This document shows positions 43,064 to 52,788 of a DNA stretch of 64,000 nt, piece after piece; position 1 is the stretch's first letter; each line of letters starts with the position of its first letter. A program made the position numbers and the translations under genes. The notes beneath the pieces are model-generated. The model saw nothing but the letters and a program-made list of their open reading frames with translations, was not told the DNA's origin and ran no database searches. The DNA is taken from the NCBI RefSeq assembly GCF_039555335.1, contig NC_092636.1, positions 279,501-343,500 of the forward strand. The letters run 5' to 3'. Source of the stretch: Amphiura filiformis. Taxonomy: Eukaryota; Echinodermata; Ophiuroidea; Amphilepidida; Amphiuridae.

Positions 43064-43273
43064 TAGTGTTGCGCCCCCTTAATACTGCCCGGTACTGGTC
43101 ATGCTGGTAGCCCGCTGGTAGTCGAATTCTGCAACCGCTGATGTTGACTGACACAAGAAGACCACCAGTACAGAATTTACCTCTTTTTGTGGTCTTTTGG
43201 AACATCTACAAAAATACACGGATTAAAAACTCTTCAAAGAATATATTTATCATAAAAATATGATTAAGCTTAC

Positions 43274-43327
43274 CCCACTATCAACCATATCTTCCCAACT
43301 ATCCCAAACGTCTCCGTCGTCTGCCAT
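43274..43327 (-). CDS. SZRD1: SZRD1 coding exon 1 (start codon)
   Basis: ATG (CAT at 43325-43327 on +) opens MADDGDVWDSWEDMVDSG and ends in phase 0 before gtaagc. It matches the vertebrate N-terminus MEDEEVAESWEEAADSG. The context ACAACAATGG is a fair initiation site. It lies 24 kb from exon 2 and faces a divergent gene on +. Confidence 0.92.
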
Positions 43328-43441
43328 TGTTGTTTGGGGTTAAATCTAGAGGTCAAAGGTGAGAGGTTATGTTGTTATATTCGTCATCTTCGTGAAAAGC
43401 AGGCATGCCTGGTGAAAATTGAACTTTATCGACTCATGAAA
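43328..43441. promoter_or_regulatory. Probable bidirectional promoter between SZRD1 and a divergent gene
   Basis: Only 114 bp separate the SZRD1 start codon (-) from the ATG of the + strand exon at 43442. No TATA box is obvious on either strand. Head-to-head spacing this short usually means one shared core promoter. It is called from gene geometry, not from motifs. Confidence 0.5.
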
Positions 43442-43553
43442 ATGTCATCACACCAGAAAGACAAGGCTATTTTGAATGCTATTTTCAACCCTCTGTTACC
43501 AGCAGGCGCTGAAGTACCAGATGACGATGAAGAAGAGCAAATGCAAGATGGTG
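43442..43553 (+). CDS. First coding exon of an unrecognised divergent gene
   Basis: ATG at 43442 (an in-frame ATG also lies at 43436, and the frame is open from 43334) reads MSSHQKDKAILNAIFNPLLP..., then an acidic run VPDDDEEEQMQDG, and reaches a good donor GGTG|GTAAGA after 37 codons plus one base. Without splicing the frame stops at 43594. The mix of a helix-like start, NPLLP and an acidic stretch is protein-like, and the position opposite SZRD1 supports a real gene. I do not recognise the family. No later exon could be found within the remaining 20 kb, so the next exon may lie beyond the window or be too short to see. Confidence 0.55.
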
Positions 43554-44040
43554 GTAAGATTAAAATAACTTTTAATATAAAAGTTAAGCAGTAAGCTTAC
43601 TCAGGTCTAGTCGGGATTATGCACTTTCAGTTTCTCACGCGTTTGAACGGGAATTGGATTGCGTACTTTTTCGATGTCTAGTGAGCAAATTTCTTCAATA
43701 TTTTGAGAAAATGATGTCAAATTTTCTATTCTATATTGTTTGGTAATAATGTCTTTTGCCAATAGTATGTTTAAAGTTGTAATTTTGTGTTTTTGATCGC
43801 AAAGATCGGATATTTTCGTTCCCGATTCGAATTCTGAACCCTTCGCAAGGGGTGCCGATTTCGGCAGAACTTTGACGATAATTTTGCCTTTTGGACACTA
43901 AAATGCATTCGATCCTTAATTTTGTTTCAACCGAGTCTTAAATTAGCAAGCACAATAAGGTTGGTACCACTTTTATATACATTGATAAAATTTTAAAGAT
44001 TTTTTTTCAAGTTTCTAACCGGCGCAAATCGTTAAGTGTG

Positions 44041-44150
44041 TATTTCCCATTGACATCCAAAATGGGAAATACGAGTCTGATGGACATAGGAACGGCGTCC
44101 ATGAGACTCAGCGAGTCTAACTCAGGTCTCAGCTGAGCTCACATGGCTCA
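44041..44150. repeat. Small hairpins in putative intron
   Basis: ATTTCCCATTGACATCC...AAATGGGAAAT is a hairpin at 44041-44069. GAGTCTGATGGACATAGG / CGTCCATGAGACTC is another inverted pair. From 43554 to 44040 nothing else is evident. Confidence 0.4.
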
Positions 44151-44192
44151 GCGGTAACTGGACATTTCATCAGAGAAAATAAAGGTAGAGAA

Positions 44193-44380
44193 GCGACACT
44201 CCGTACAATTAACGTGCAGACGGCCTATACCGATGTGAGGACAGAAAATGTGACTCTCCTGCTAGTCTCGGGCGCGGGCCAGACTGTATGCGTATGAACA
44301 AAAACATAATTAACTGGTTGTGTAGGAGACTAGCAGGAGAGTCACATTTTTCTGTCCTCTGCTGTCCTCCGGAGTGTCGC
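44193..44380. mobile_element. MITE inserted in the left arm of the foldback element
   Basis: The inverted ends GCGACACTCCG and CGGAGTGTCGC enclose a strong hairpin (AGGACAGAAAATGTGACTCT / AGAGTCACATTTTTCTGTCC around 44240-44362). It interrupts the arm, since TTTCATC appears at both junctions while the right arm is continuous. Confidence 0.7.
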
Positions 44381-44387
44381 GGTCCTG

Positions 44388-44466
44388 ATTTCATCCCCTC
44401 GCATTTTCATCCCCTGGACATTTCATCCCCTCGCATTTTCATCCCCTGGACATTTCATCCCCTCAT
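44388..44466 (+). repeat. Tandem ATTTCATCCCCT(GGAC/CGC) repeat, left end
   Basis: Five units of 14-16 bp (TTTCATCCCCTCGCA, TTTCATCCCCTGGACA). The inverted counterpart lies at 52614-52679 (GGGGATGAAATGTCCA units). Confidence 0.85.
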
Positions 44467-46250
44467 GTTAAAACGCTATTGTAGCGTTATTTGAGCGTGA
44501 CAGTAAAAAGATTGCATGAATATAATAATTGTTTAGGATCTTTAGAAGGAAATAATATAAGGAAATTAATCTTTATTTAAAATTAGTCTTATTTATCCAA
44601 TGTATGCACTGTGTTCTGTATGAGCTATCACCAGCTGATCACGCGTAAAAATCGATCGATGTTGAATGGCAATAGTGCAATGAATTTACCTATTGAACAG
44701 TGCGTGTAGGCCCCCTACACGGATGATTCTAATTCAGTATTACGCCTAGTATTATTATTAAAAGTATTATTATTTTGTTATTTTACCGGGTAGGCCTATC
44801 GTTATCATTATATTATTATTAATATTTTTATTATTATTATTTATATTATTAATTTATTATACTTTGTTTTTTGTTGTTGTTGATATTAGCCTGGACTATT
44901 TAAGTTAAAGTATATTTCTTCTCTTTCTTCCTGTTATTTATGTATTTATTGTGTATTGTTTATGTATCTATAGGCTATTTATTTATTTATAATTATTATA
45001 ATTTATGTATTTATTATTCATTTTGTTTGTTTATTTATTTATTATTATTTACTTAGTTGTTCATCTAACAAAATTAGTACATTTTTATGGGAACCATGTA
45101 TCTGTTATGTGGATAGTATGTTATAGGTCATGTGTCATATGGTGGGGCACATTTGCGTTACAAGCACTGATTTTGATCATTTGTCTTCCTTTTCACTAAA
45201 ATTGATACATATCTAAAACTATACATCTCACACCAGCAAAACTATACATTTTGGAAAGCTTATGTTCCAAGGAATCCAACTATGCAAAATTGAAGTTGGT
45301 ATACAGGGTGCGTAAGAAAATATATAGGGTGATATCATGAAAAAATTTAATTTTACTAGTAAATTGATTATTTATTGCATTTGCTACTGATATGGAATAC
45401 CTCAAATGAAATCTAATTTTGTGACAGGCCACACTATGAGCTTTAATAAAATGTATACTTTTGCTATGTTATGATTGACCAAAGTGGTGATACAGGGTGC
45501 GGAAATATACGCAACTTCATGCACAAAATGTTGATTACATTTTTGAAAATATTTTCTTTAGAGTGTATCCTACATTTATTTTAACTGCATATTTAGATTC
45601 CTGGGGTAAAAAAAAAAACAAAAATGTATACTTTTCCTATTTTAGGGTGTATAATTCTCAAGATACAACAATTGAGAGCCAAAACGCATGTTGTGACTGA
45701 AAATTTTGGCATTTGTGTGTAAGTGAATAGGAAAAAGTTATGGTTCTTGCGACTTGCAGTTCTCAGTGAATACTTGTAAACACGATTAGATAAAATTAAT
45801 AGCTGAATATGAATAATGAATAAACAAGCTTTCATTTGAGGTATGATTTTCATGTATAGCACACAATTTGACAATGATATAATTAAAATTCAAAAAGATA
45901 TCATGTCTTCAAAGCATTTGCCATAGAGATTGTACATATTCCTCTACCACATATCCTCTACCACATATCCACCAGGTTTACCTTCGTTAACATTTTAATA
46001 TTTTGCACTAATTAAACAAATTTGAATTCCAAATTGAGAAACATATTTGAAAATTAGAATAATCAAGCTGTATAATAAGCCCAAACTTGATGCAATTGGA
46101 CCAAGAATAGCTTTGTGACAACAAGTTAAATCAGAAAGGGGAGAGAAAAATGTAACGCCACCAGGTATTTTGTGGTCCCACCATAAGACACATGACCTAT
46201 ATTTAAAATAAGATAGTGATAAAAGATAATAGTATACAAATACTGCCATG

Positions 46251-46375
46251 AGAAGTTCTGGTTAAAACTATGGCCCCGAGGTGAGATCAATAGTACTATT
46301 TTCCTGAGGGCGCAGCCCAAGGAAAATAGTATTAATTGATCTTAACGAGGGACCATAGTTTTAACCAGAACTTCA
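46251..46375. mobile_element. Palindromic MITE (about 125 bp)
   Basis: GAAGTTCTGGTTAAAACTAT pairs with ATAGTTTTAACCAGAACTTC and GATCAATAGTACTATTTTCC with GGAAAATAGTATTAATTGATC, around the short loop TGAGGGCGCAGCCCAA. Confidence 0.75.
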
Positions 46376-46657
46376 ATAAAACAGTATATATTTTTTTATA
46401 TACTTCATTAATATGTTCTTTGTTCATTGATTTGTTAAAAGAAAATCATTTGACGCTTTTGACTCTCCCGCTTCTATCCTGAGTGAACAGCACGACCAAT
46501 TTAAGCACAACCTACCCTTCAAAAAATCGAATAGCCTAAAATCGGGCTAACCAATTACAGCAGCGCCAAATGACGCTATGGCAGTTTCGGCGTGCGTGAA
46601 CTGTTCCGTTGCATCGAATGCGATCGAATGCGCGCACGCGAAGGCATGGTCAAAAGT

Positions 46658-46742
46658 ACTATTTACGGCTTGGAGGTACTATTTACGGCTCATCCGGGAC
46701 ATTGAAAATACTATTTACGGCTTAGAGGTACTATTTACGGAT
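46658..46742 (+). repeat. Tandem TACTATTTACGGCT repeat
   Basis: Four copies of TACTATTTACGG with GGCTTGGAGG/GGCTTAGAGG linkers. Simple tandem structure, function unknown. Confidence 0.75.
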
Positions 46743-48024
46743 AGGAGTACTGATGGTAGAACTATTTTTGGTCATGTGATCCGCTTTTAACCAATAAATG
46801 AACAAGAATATATTAATGAAGTATATAACATCAAATATGTCTGCATATAGGCCCTAGGGAAGGATCATGGCAATATTTTTGTATTGTCCACTTGATGAGG
46901 TGATTAGATTTAGTGCAATGTCATGTTATACAATAGGAACAATAGCCGTCAGCCGAATGGTTACAGGAAGTTGAACTCTTTCAATCATCTATATACATAT
47001 AACTATATTGCCAGTTTTAGTCGCCCAATGGGGCGACTTTTGACTTCCGTCCCGCGACAAACAAAGTGCTCCCGCGATTTCGCGACATTTTGGCTACCGG
47101 TACTTTGAAAATCTCACCCGCGAAATCAATTAAATATTGGGCGATTTTTGAAAAGCCGACTTCAAAATTGTTAAATTGGATATTCTGTCATAGTCAATGG
47201 TCCTTCAAAACAAAACCTCCAAACAACTAATTCAAATAAAATGAAAACATTCTGTGGTCAGTGTGCATCCAAGTATGACAATGGGAAACAAATTAAAGTC
47301 GATACAAGCACAGGGAGATAAAAACTGATATAAGGGCTTAATCCCCAGGATTATCCTTAGAATATTCCCATATCAATTCTCACAAGTGGCTTAAGACGAC
47401 AAAAGTGCCAAGCGGGGGGCCAAGTTTCTCTTTTCATGTAGGTTCACTTGGGTTTATTAAAAAATTAATAACATCACTGCATGTCGTTCCATGGCTCTGG
47501 GGAGTGGGACAGTGGCTGAAAATAGGTTAGTCTACATTACCAGTCGTTATCTATTTTTTTTTTTTTTGAAAATCAACTAATTTTACAAAAATGCATGATG
47601 TAGGCCTATGAAAAAAAGAGGTTGTTTTGGGGTTAATTAAAAATATCACTAACTACATGACATTATACATTGGCATGGAGGGGTGGGCACGGAGTGGCAC
47701 GGGGGTGGCGATGAAAATAGAAAATAGCTTAGACTACGTATCAGTCGCAGTCGTTATCCACGGACCCGGGAGGGTGTTCTGGGTCAATTGAAAGTTGACT
47801 GAACTTAAAACTCATGGTTATAAAAAATTGTATAAAAAGGAATGGTAGGCCTATACTATTTTTGATTTAACGCTTTATCAGCAAGAAAGTATATTCGTCC
47901 CGAAGTATAAGGTCTCACATAAATTTATCATGAAATTAAAAAAAAAAATCGGTGAATGACAACTTGACTTCCAGTACGGTGACGTGTATAAGCACGACCA
48001 AATATTATGATGCATCCATCATCA

Positions 48025-48280
48025 TCAGGCCCAGTCGAGAAGGGTGCGAGGTGCACGCCTTCCCCCCAAATTGGGGAAAATATACAAAAGGTGCCAAAAT
48101 TTCAGAATTTGCGGCGCAGCGAGCAAAAAAAATCAGGTTTGTACGCTTTTGTGGACAAAAAAGGTCCAAATTTTGGGAAGAAACTGTTCATTTTCCACAA
48201 AATTGCCCCCCCCACCCTTGGAAAAAGGTCCACTTTTTCAAAATCAGCACCCCCAAATGAATTCCTGCGTCGGGCCTGAT
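48025..48280. mobile_element. Possible small TIR element, ATCAGGCCC ends
   Basis: ATCAGGCCC and GGGCCTGAT are inverted and flanked by CATC on both sides (48021-48024, 48281-48284). The interior is rich in G and A homopolymer runs and has no coding signal. The TIR is short, so the call is weak. Confidence 0.45.
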
Positions 48281-48649
48281 CATCATGCACAAATCGGATC
48301 AAATCCTTTAGGTATTTTCGAAATGAAACATTAATTGTCAAAAATGAGGAAACCACAGTAATGACGAAGTTGAGCCCCATTAAAATACATGCATGTAATT
48401 GTGACGTGGTATATCAAAAGGAGACACTTTTGGATCGTAAATGGAGAAATATATAACTACCCTGTGGTGATTTTTTCATAATTTGGGTTTGTTGCAAATT
48501 GTTGATGTTAATGTTTTTAAAATATTGTCTGATAGTTTCAGACCGGAATATAACTGACATCTTGTATTTTTCAGACGCTTTTCAAGGTCATTCCTACTCT
48601 TGTTCAAGTTATCATACCTCCTCCTTGTAGGCCTATCAATGCTGTGTGC

Positions 48650-49230
48650 ATGGGTTCCTTGGGCACGGGTTACAGCTAGCTCGATGGTATTTAAGGGTCG
48701 TTTGGTGAAAAGCTCAGTCTTTGAGTCCTTCCCCGCCAGAGTCCTTTTTTTCTCAAGTTTCTTTCTTTCATTCATTTACGAATATTATGTAGTGCATGGT
48801 GATGATGGGGATACAGCTAGATATATGGTCTGAGACTAGGTATTTTCGTCTCAGATTATGCATGGTAGGGTCTTTTGGGGATAAATGCTCAAATAAAGTT
48901 TTTACACGGGAACCCTTCTTGATCGTTCATCTTTTGTTCTAGTCTTTTAATTTGATTTAGTGGTATAAAATGTACCAAAACCTGGACCACCTCCTCCTCA
49001 CATAATAGGTTTATTCTCATTTTACAGATGAGCTCTGATGCTAGCTGCATGATCTTTTCTCACCACGCGTTACGAGTATTATGCTGATACTGTGTATAGA
49101 ACCTCCGGGCATGGAATTACAGTTCGGTGGTATAGGGTCTTTTGGTGAAGTTTTTTTTTAGTCCTTCCCCGGTAGTTCTTCATTCTAAGTTTCTCTCTTG
49201 CTTTCTTCTCTCTTTCAATATGACTAGTGT
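48650..49230. repeat. Two diverged copies of a segment with TTTTGGTGAA...AGTCCTTCCCC
   Basis: 48656-48775 (GGCACGGGTTACAGCTAG..., GTCGTTTGGTGAAAAGC, GAGTCCTTCCCCGCCAGAGT, AAGTTTCTTTCTTTCATT) and 49085-49225 (GGGCATGGAATTACAGTTCG, GTCTTTTGGTGAAG, TAGTCCTTCCCCGGTAGTTC, AAGTTTCTCTCTTGC) are related direct repeats. Short frames on either strand over them have no recognisable domain. The wider stretch 47020-49514 has no supported gene. Confidence 0.5.
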
Positions 49231-49514
49231 GCAGAAAGCTGAATGTCAAGAGGCGGGGTCAAGAGCTAGAGACAAGGTCATAATGTATATAGACCAAATG
49301 AGACTAAATATACTCAATTGTGATGTCTTGTTTGAGAAATATGAGCATTTGAATGGCAAATAAACGAAAAAATGTGACAAATCCACCCTTGTTAGGGTCC
49401 CAACTTAAAAAATGTGACCGTAGGTCTTCCCTACCTAGGTATACCAAACAGTAAACGCCCAAATTTGGAAGATGTAGGTGGTTCGGCATATTCATGATTG
49501 CATTTTAAACTTCA

Positions 49515-49774
49515 TATATGTGACACGATCAAGGGAAATGAGTCAGATGTCGCTGATATTGATTTTGAGATATTGACAAAGAAAATGTTAAAATTCCTTT
49601 GTTTTATATTGTTTTCAGCAATTGATACATTGACGTAACTTCGCAATTAAATGCCGTCAACAACATGAGGTTTTTAGTTTCTGAATGCACTAACAGTCCT
49701 CTTTAGAAACATGTAAAACTCATTTTTGACCAGGATCGACATGTGACTCATTTCCCTTGATCATGTCACATATA
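49515..49774. mobile_element. MITE with 31-bp TIRs
   Basis: TATATGTGACACGATCAAGG (then GAAATGAGTCA) and TGACTCATTTCCCTTGATCA (then TGTCACATATA) are inverted with one mismatch over 31 bp. The element is 260 bp, has no ORF, and sits in the centre of the large foldback element. Confidence 0.8.
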
Positions 49775-49964
49775 ACTTGTTCACGGCGCACCGTCTTCCC
49801 TATCTAGGAATATCAAACACGTAGTTTTGGAAACTAGCTCGGCCAGTTGATGTCGTTCGCATGATCAGGCTAGTCATACACACAATTGACACTTGTCTAA
49901 AATAATTCCGTACTTGTTTCTTTTATGGTTCTTTCTTTCATTTATGATGTTTAGCCTACGGCCT

Positions 49965-49997
49965 ATACATTACATTACATTACATTACATTACATAC
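49965..49997 (+). repeat. (ACATT)n microsatellite
   Basis: Six units of ACATT in the centre of the foldback element. From 49998 to 51790 I see no gene or bounded element. Confidence 0.9.
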
Positions 49998-52034
49998 AAG
50001 GCATTTTTTTTTGCCTATACACATCATGATCATGCACATTATTTATTTACTGATTTTTAGCAAACACCATGCCTATATAAAGTATTATAATATTAATCAT
50101 ATATGAAAAAGGGTGCAATCTGACTATCTGATTTGCAAATGATTTGCAAATGATAGTATTTGATCATGCCGATGGATATTGCCAGGTGGTGTATGACGTG
50201 CAGTCCCTAAATTCAGTAAATTTTCATCGTCAACCGTGTAATTGAATGGGATTATTTTGAAATTTTAAAATGCTTGAAATATCACAAACAAATAGGCCTA
50301 TGTTGATAAATAATATAAATACAAGTTAAAACCGTTGGGGTTCGATAATGAACCCCACAAAACTAACCGAGTATATGGAAAATGCCATACGGCCGGGCGG
50401 TTTCACGAAAGTTGCCGGCTCGATCATGTCATCCGCCGCCTGGATATTGCTACATGCTGCAGGGCATTGTACCACGCCGGTGCTCCTTTGTTAAAAGGAA
50501 AATCCCTAATTGGAAACGGTCAAAGAGCTTTCCCCCGATAAATTCTTTGTTGAATGATAGGATTTTCACAAATCTCACATTAGACTAATACGTAATAACT
50601 TACGAATGTAAATTTGATAATGACTATTATCATTATCAGTAACACCCGTACAGGGTCTCTACACACGACATGCAAAAATAAAATAATGAATAGAGTGCAC
50701 ACACGTATATCAAACACCCAGATTTGGAAGTAAATACAAATATATGTTGTTTGAATTGTTGGATTAATGCAACAGTTCCTAAAATAAATAAATGAACAAA
50801 CAAACATTAATGCAATAGTTCCTAAAAAATAAATAAACAAACAAATAAATAAACAAAATAAGTAACCACATGATCTTCAGGTGAACAAATAGGACTTACA
50901 TGTATACTCGACTGACAAATTATGTTGATTAATATTTTTGTATGGGTGAAACTGAGTTTGTCTTACTTTTAGAAAATTAATCTAGAAAATTTAATTTAGA
51001 GAAATCAAATTTAAATATTTGCGGTCGTGCGATTTTTATAACCCGGTCTTTAGGGGCCATGGATTGTAATCCATACAGATGCAGAGTGTAAACTCTGTTG
51101 GGAATCACGTAGTTCAAACTTTAAAGTTTCCGGGGAGGGGGGGGCACGCTAATAGTAAAATGACATGCATGTGCGGAAAACCCCCAAAATCAGTTCTTTC
51201 TGCAGTTTTTTGAGCCATATTCTAAAACTTGGTTGCCAATCTTATAACAGTATAGAGTGTCCCCACAAAATGGTCTTGGGAGCAAAAAAATGGCTTTTTG
51301 GGTGAAAACAAGAAAAAATTGGATCTTTGGAGGTGGTAAAGGGGATCTTTGGAGGAAAGCAAGAAAAATAAATGGACAAAAACAGGAGAAAAGAAAAATA
51401 TAATGCAGATATTTATTATCAGTTGAACTGATGGAATTCCAGTTTTTATGTATAGTACTCCTTAGTCTTTACCGCTTAGTATTAATTTAATTCTCCTACA
51501 AGTTCTAACTATCCTTGTACTTTACTACTTTCAGAACCTTTTAATCGCACCTTATCAGTGATAAGACTCTGGTTATATTAGCTTATATTCAGGGTCCGCA
51601 TTAAGCAATTTTATTTGTGTAGCAAAAATGCTCACCAAAATTGGGAGCGAATGCTTATGAATGGTACAAAATTGCTACGCATTCCAAAATTGTGTAGCAA
51701 ATGATGAAAATTGTGTAGCATTTTGTTACTGCTACGCACTGATTGCAGACACTGGTTATATTACAGATTCGCGAATGATTATATAGTTATATAGATTCCA
51801 TTGATTAATAGCACACCAGTCAATGATTGAAAGAATTCAACTTCCTGTAACCATTCGGCTATTGTTCCTATTGTATAACATGACATTGCGCTAATCACCT
51901 CATCAAGTGGACAATACAAAAATATTGCCATCCTTCCATATATATGCAGACATATTTATCAATATACAATAAACAGATAAATAGTATTAAAAATATGCTA
52001 ATTTTGTTAGATGAACAACTTTAGGTAAATAATA

Positions 52035-52112
52035 ACTAAATAAATAAATAAATAAATAAATAAACAAACAAACAAACAAACAAACAAACAAACAAACAAA
52101 CAAACAAACAAT
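52035..52112 (+). repeat. (AAAT)n(AAAC)n microsatellite
   Basis: About seven AAAT units followed by about ten AAAC units, within the right arm of the foldback element. The corresponding left-arm site near 45005-45050 is a degenerate TTTA tract, so this repeat expanded after the arms separated. Confidence 0.9.
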
Positions 52113-52788
52113 ACATAATAAATACATAAATAACAGGAAAAAGAGAATACACTTAACATAACAATAATAAATAGTCTGAGCTATCAACAAAAAAAACCCA
52201 CAGTAAATAATAATAATAATAATGATAATAATAATACCGGGTAATATGCCTAATAATATTAACAATAATAGTAATAATATAATGATAACAATACTCACAG
52301 TAATAACAAAAGATATGCGCGTATGCACTGTTCAATTTAGGTAAATTCATTGAATGTATAAACTATTATTATTAACTATTAGTCTATCATAGGCCCTGCT
52401 GCCATTCAACATTGATCGATTATTAGCTATTATTATGCGTGTGATCAGCTGGTGATAGCTCAGAACACGGCGTGCATACATTGGATAAATAAGATTATTA
52501 ATTTCCTTATATTAGTTCCTTCTAAGTTCAAGATTCTAAACAATTATTATATTCATATGCATTCTTGATTCACTGTCACGCTCAAAGAACGCTACCATAT
52601 CGTTTTAACACGAGGGGATGAAATGTCCAGGGGATGAAATGTCCAGGGGATGAAGTGTCCAGGGGATGAAGTGTCCAGTATTCATCAAATTAAAGCCCTT
52701 GAGTAAACAAAGCCAAAACTGAAAACCTTTTTTTCATAGCACTTTCCGTAGCAAAGTTACATCTTGTCAAAGATTGACTTTCATCAAA

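Larger units (their letters stand above)
31290..43080. repeat. Tandem array of about 1.1-kb units (2.4 copies), heavily invaded
   Basis: Three copies of a unit beginning near ACATGTTCACTTTAAATCAC start at about 31303, 32394 and 41293. Copies 1 and 2 share the whole unit, including ATTCGACAAGTGTCGTCAAT, ATTGCAGGGACGCCAGGAAT, CACACGTTATCC and ATTTAGTGTTGCGCCCCC. Copy 3 diverges after that point. The apparent copy 2 to copy 3 distance of 8.9 kb falls to about 1.1 kb once the hAT (6982 bp with TSD) and Harbinger-like (780 bp) insertions are removed. No coding frame is conserved between copies. Confidence 0.85.
16636..43327 (-). other. SZRD1: SZRD1 gene span (SUZ domain-containing protein 1)
   Basis: Five coding exons on - (43327-43274, 19126-19077, 18685-18526, 17400-17297, 16780-16636) join in compatible phases into a 170-residue protein. 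Known vertebrate SZRD1 is about 152 residues. The match covers the N-terminal acidic/tryptophan segment (WDSWEDMVDSG, compare ESWEEAADSG), the DKRLEKxxxxxQESR block, and the SUZ core LPKSLAERQAEYEQARLRILGSA. SUZ domains bind RNA, so a cytoplasmic RNA-binding role is expected; nothing in the window shows its targets. Intron 1 is about 24.1 kb and is almost wholly transposon-derived. The other introns are 0.4-1.1 kb. A TTTATT (AATAAA on -) near 16445 could be the poly(A) signal. Confidence 0.92.
45087..46838. mobile_element. Composite insertion in the left arm
   Basis: The left arm is broken between ACAAAATTAGTACATTTTTA and AAATATGTCTGCATAT, while the right arm is continuous (about 51930-52000). 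Inside are inverted pieces: ATAGGTCATGTGTCATATGG near 45125 versus CCATAAGACACATGACCTAT near 46175, a palindromic MITE at 46251-46375, and TACTTCATTAATATGTTCTT / AAGAATATATTAATGAAGTA at about 46400 and 46810. Several elements are probably nested. I could not fix each boundary. Confidence 0.5.
44157..52679. mobile_element. Long-inverted-repeat (foldback-like) element, about 8.5 kb
   Basis: The ends ACTGGACATTTCATC (44157-44171) and GATGAAGTGTCCAGT (52665-52679) are inverted, followed inward at both sides by tandem ATTTCATCCCCTGGAC units. Long arms then match in inverted order: GTTAAAACGCTA.../...CGTTTTAACACG, ATTATTCCAATGTATGCA-type and CCAGCTGATCACGC blocks, GTTCATCTAACAAAATTAG, and GGCAATATTTTTGTATTGTC...CTTCCTGTAACCATTCGGCT. 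The left arm runs to about 47010 (with insertions), the right arm from about 51790. Net arm length is about 0.9 kb. No transposase is seen in the centre, and the TSD is ambiguous. Confidence 0.72.

Noticed and set aside
31290..43080. CRISPR-like spaced repeats
   Set aside because: The repeats are 1.1-kb units and transposon termini in a eukaryotic intron. Spacing and unit size do not fit CRISPR.
48476..48775. 99-codon basic frame on -
   Set aside because: No recognisable domain. It overlaps a segment repeated at 49085-49225, where the frame is not conserved.
49142..49363. Small + frame ending in MTSVQKAECQEAGSRARDKV...
   Set aside because: The part after 49219 looks mildly protein-like, but there is no splice or homology support and it lies in repeated sequence at the centre of a foldback element.
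50335..50588. Overlapping 68-codon frames
   Set aside because: Two frames overlap on the same strand without codon or domain evidence.
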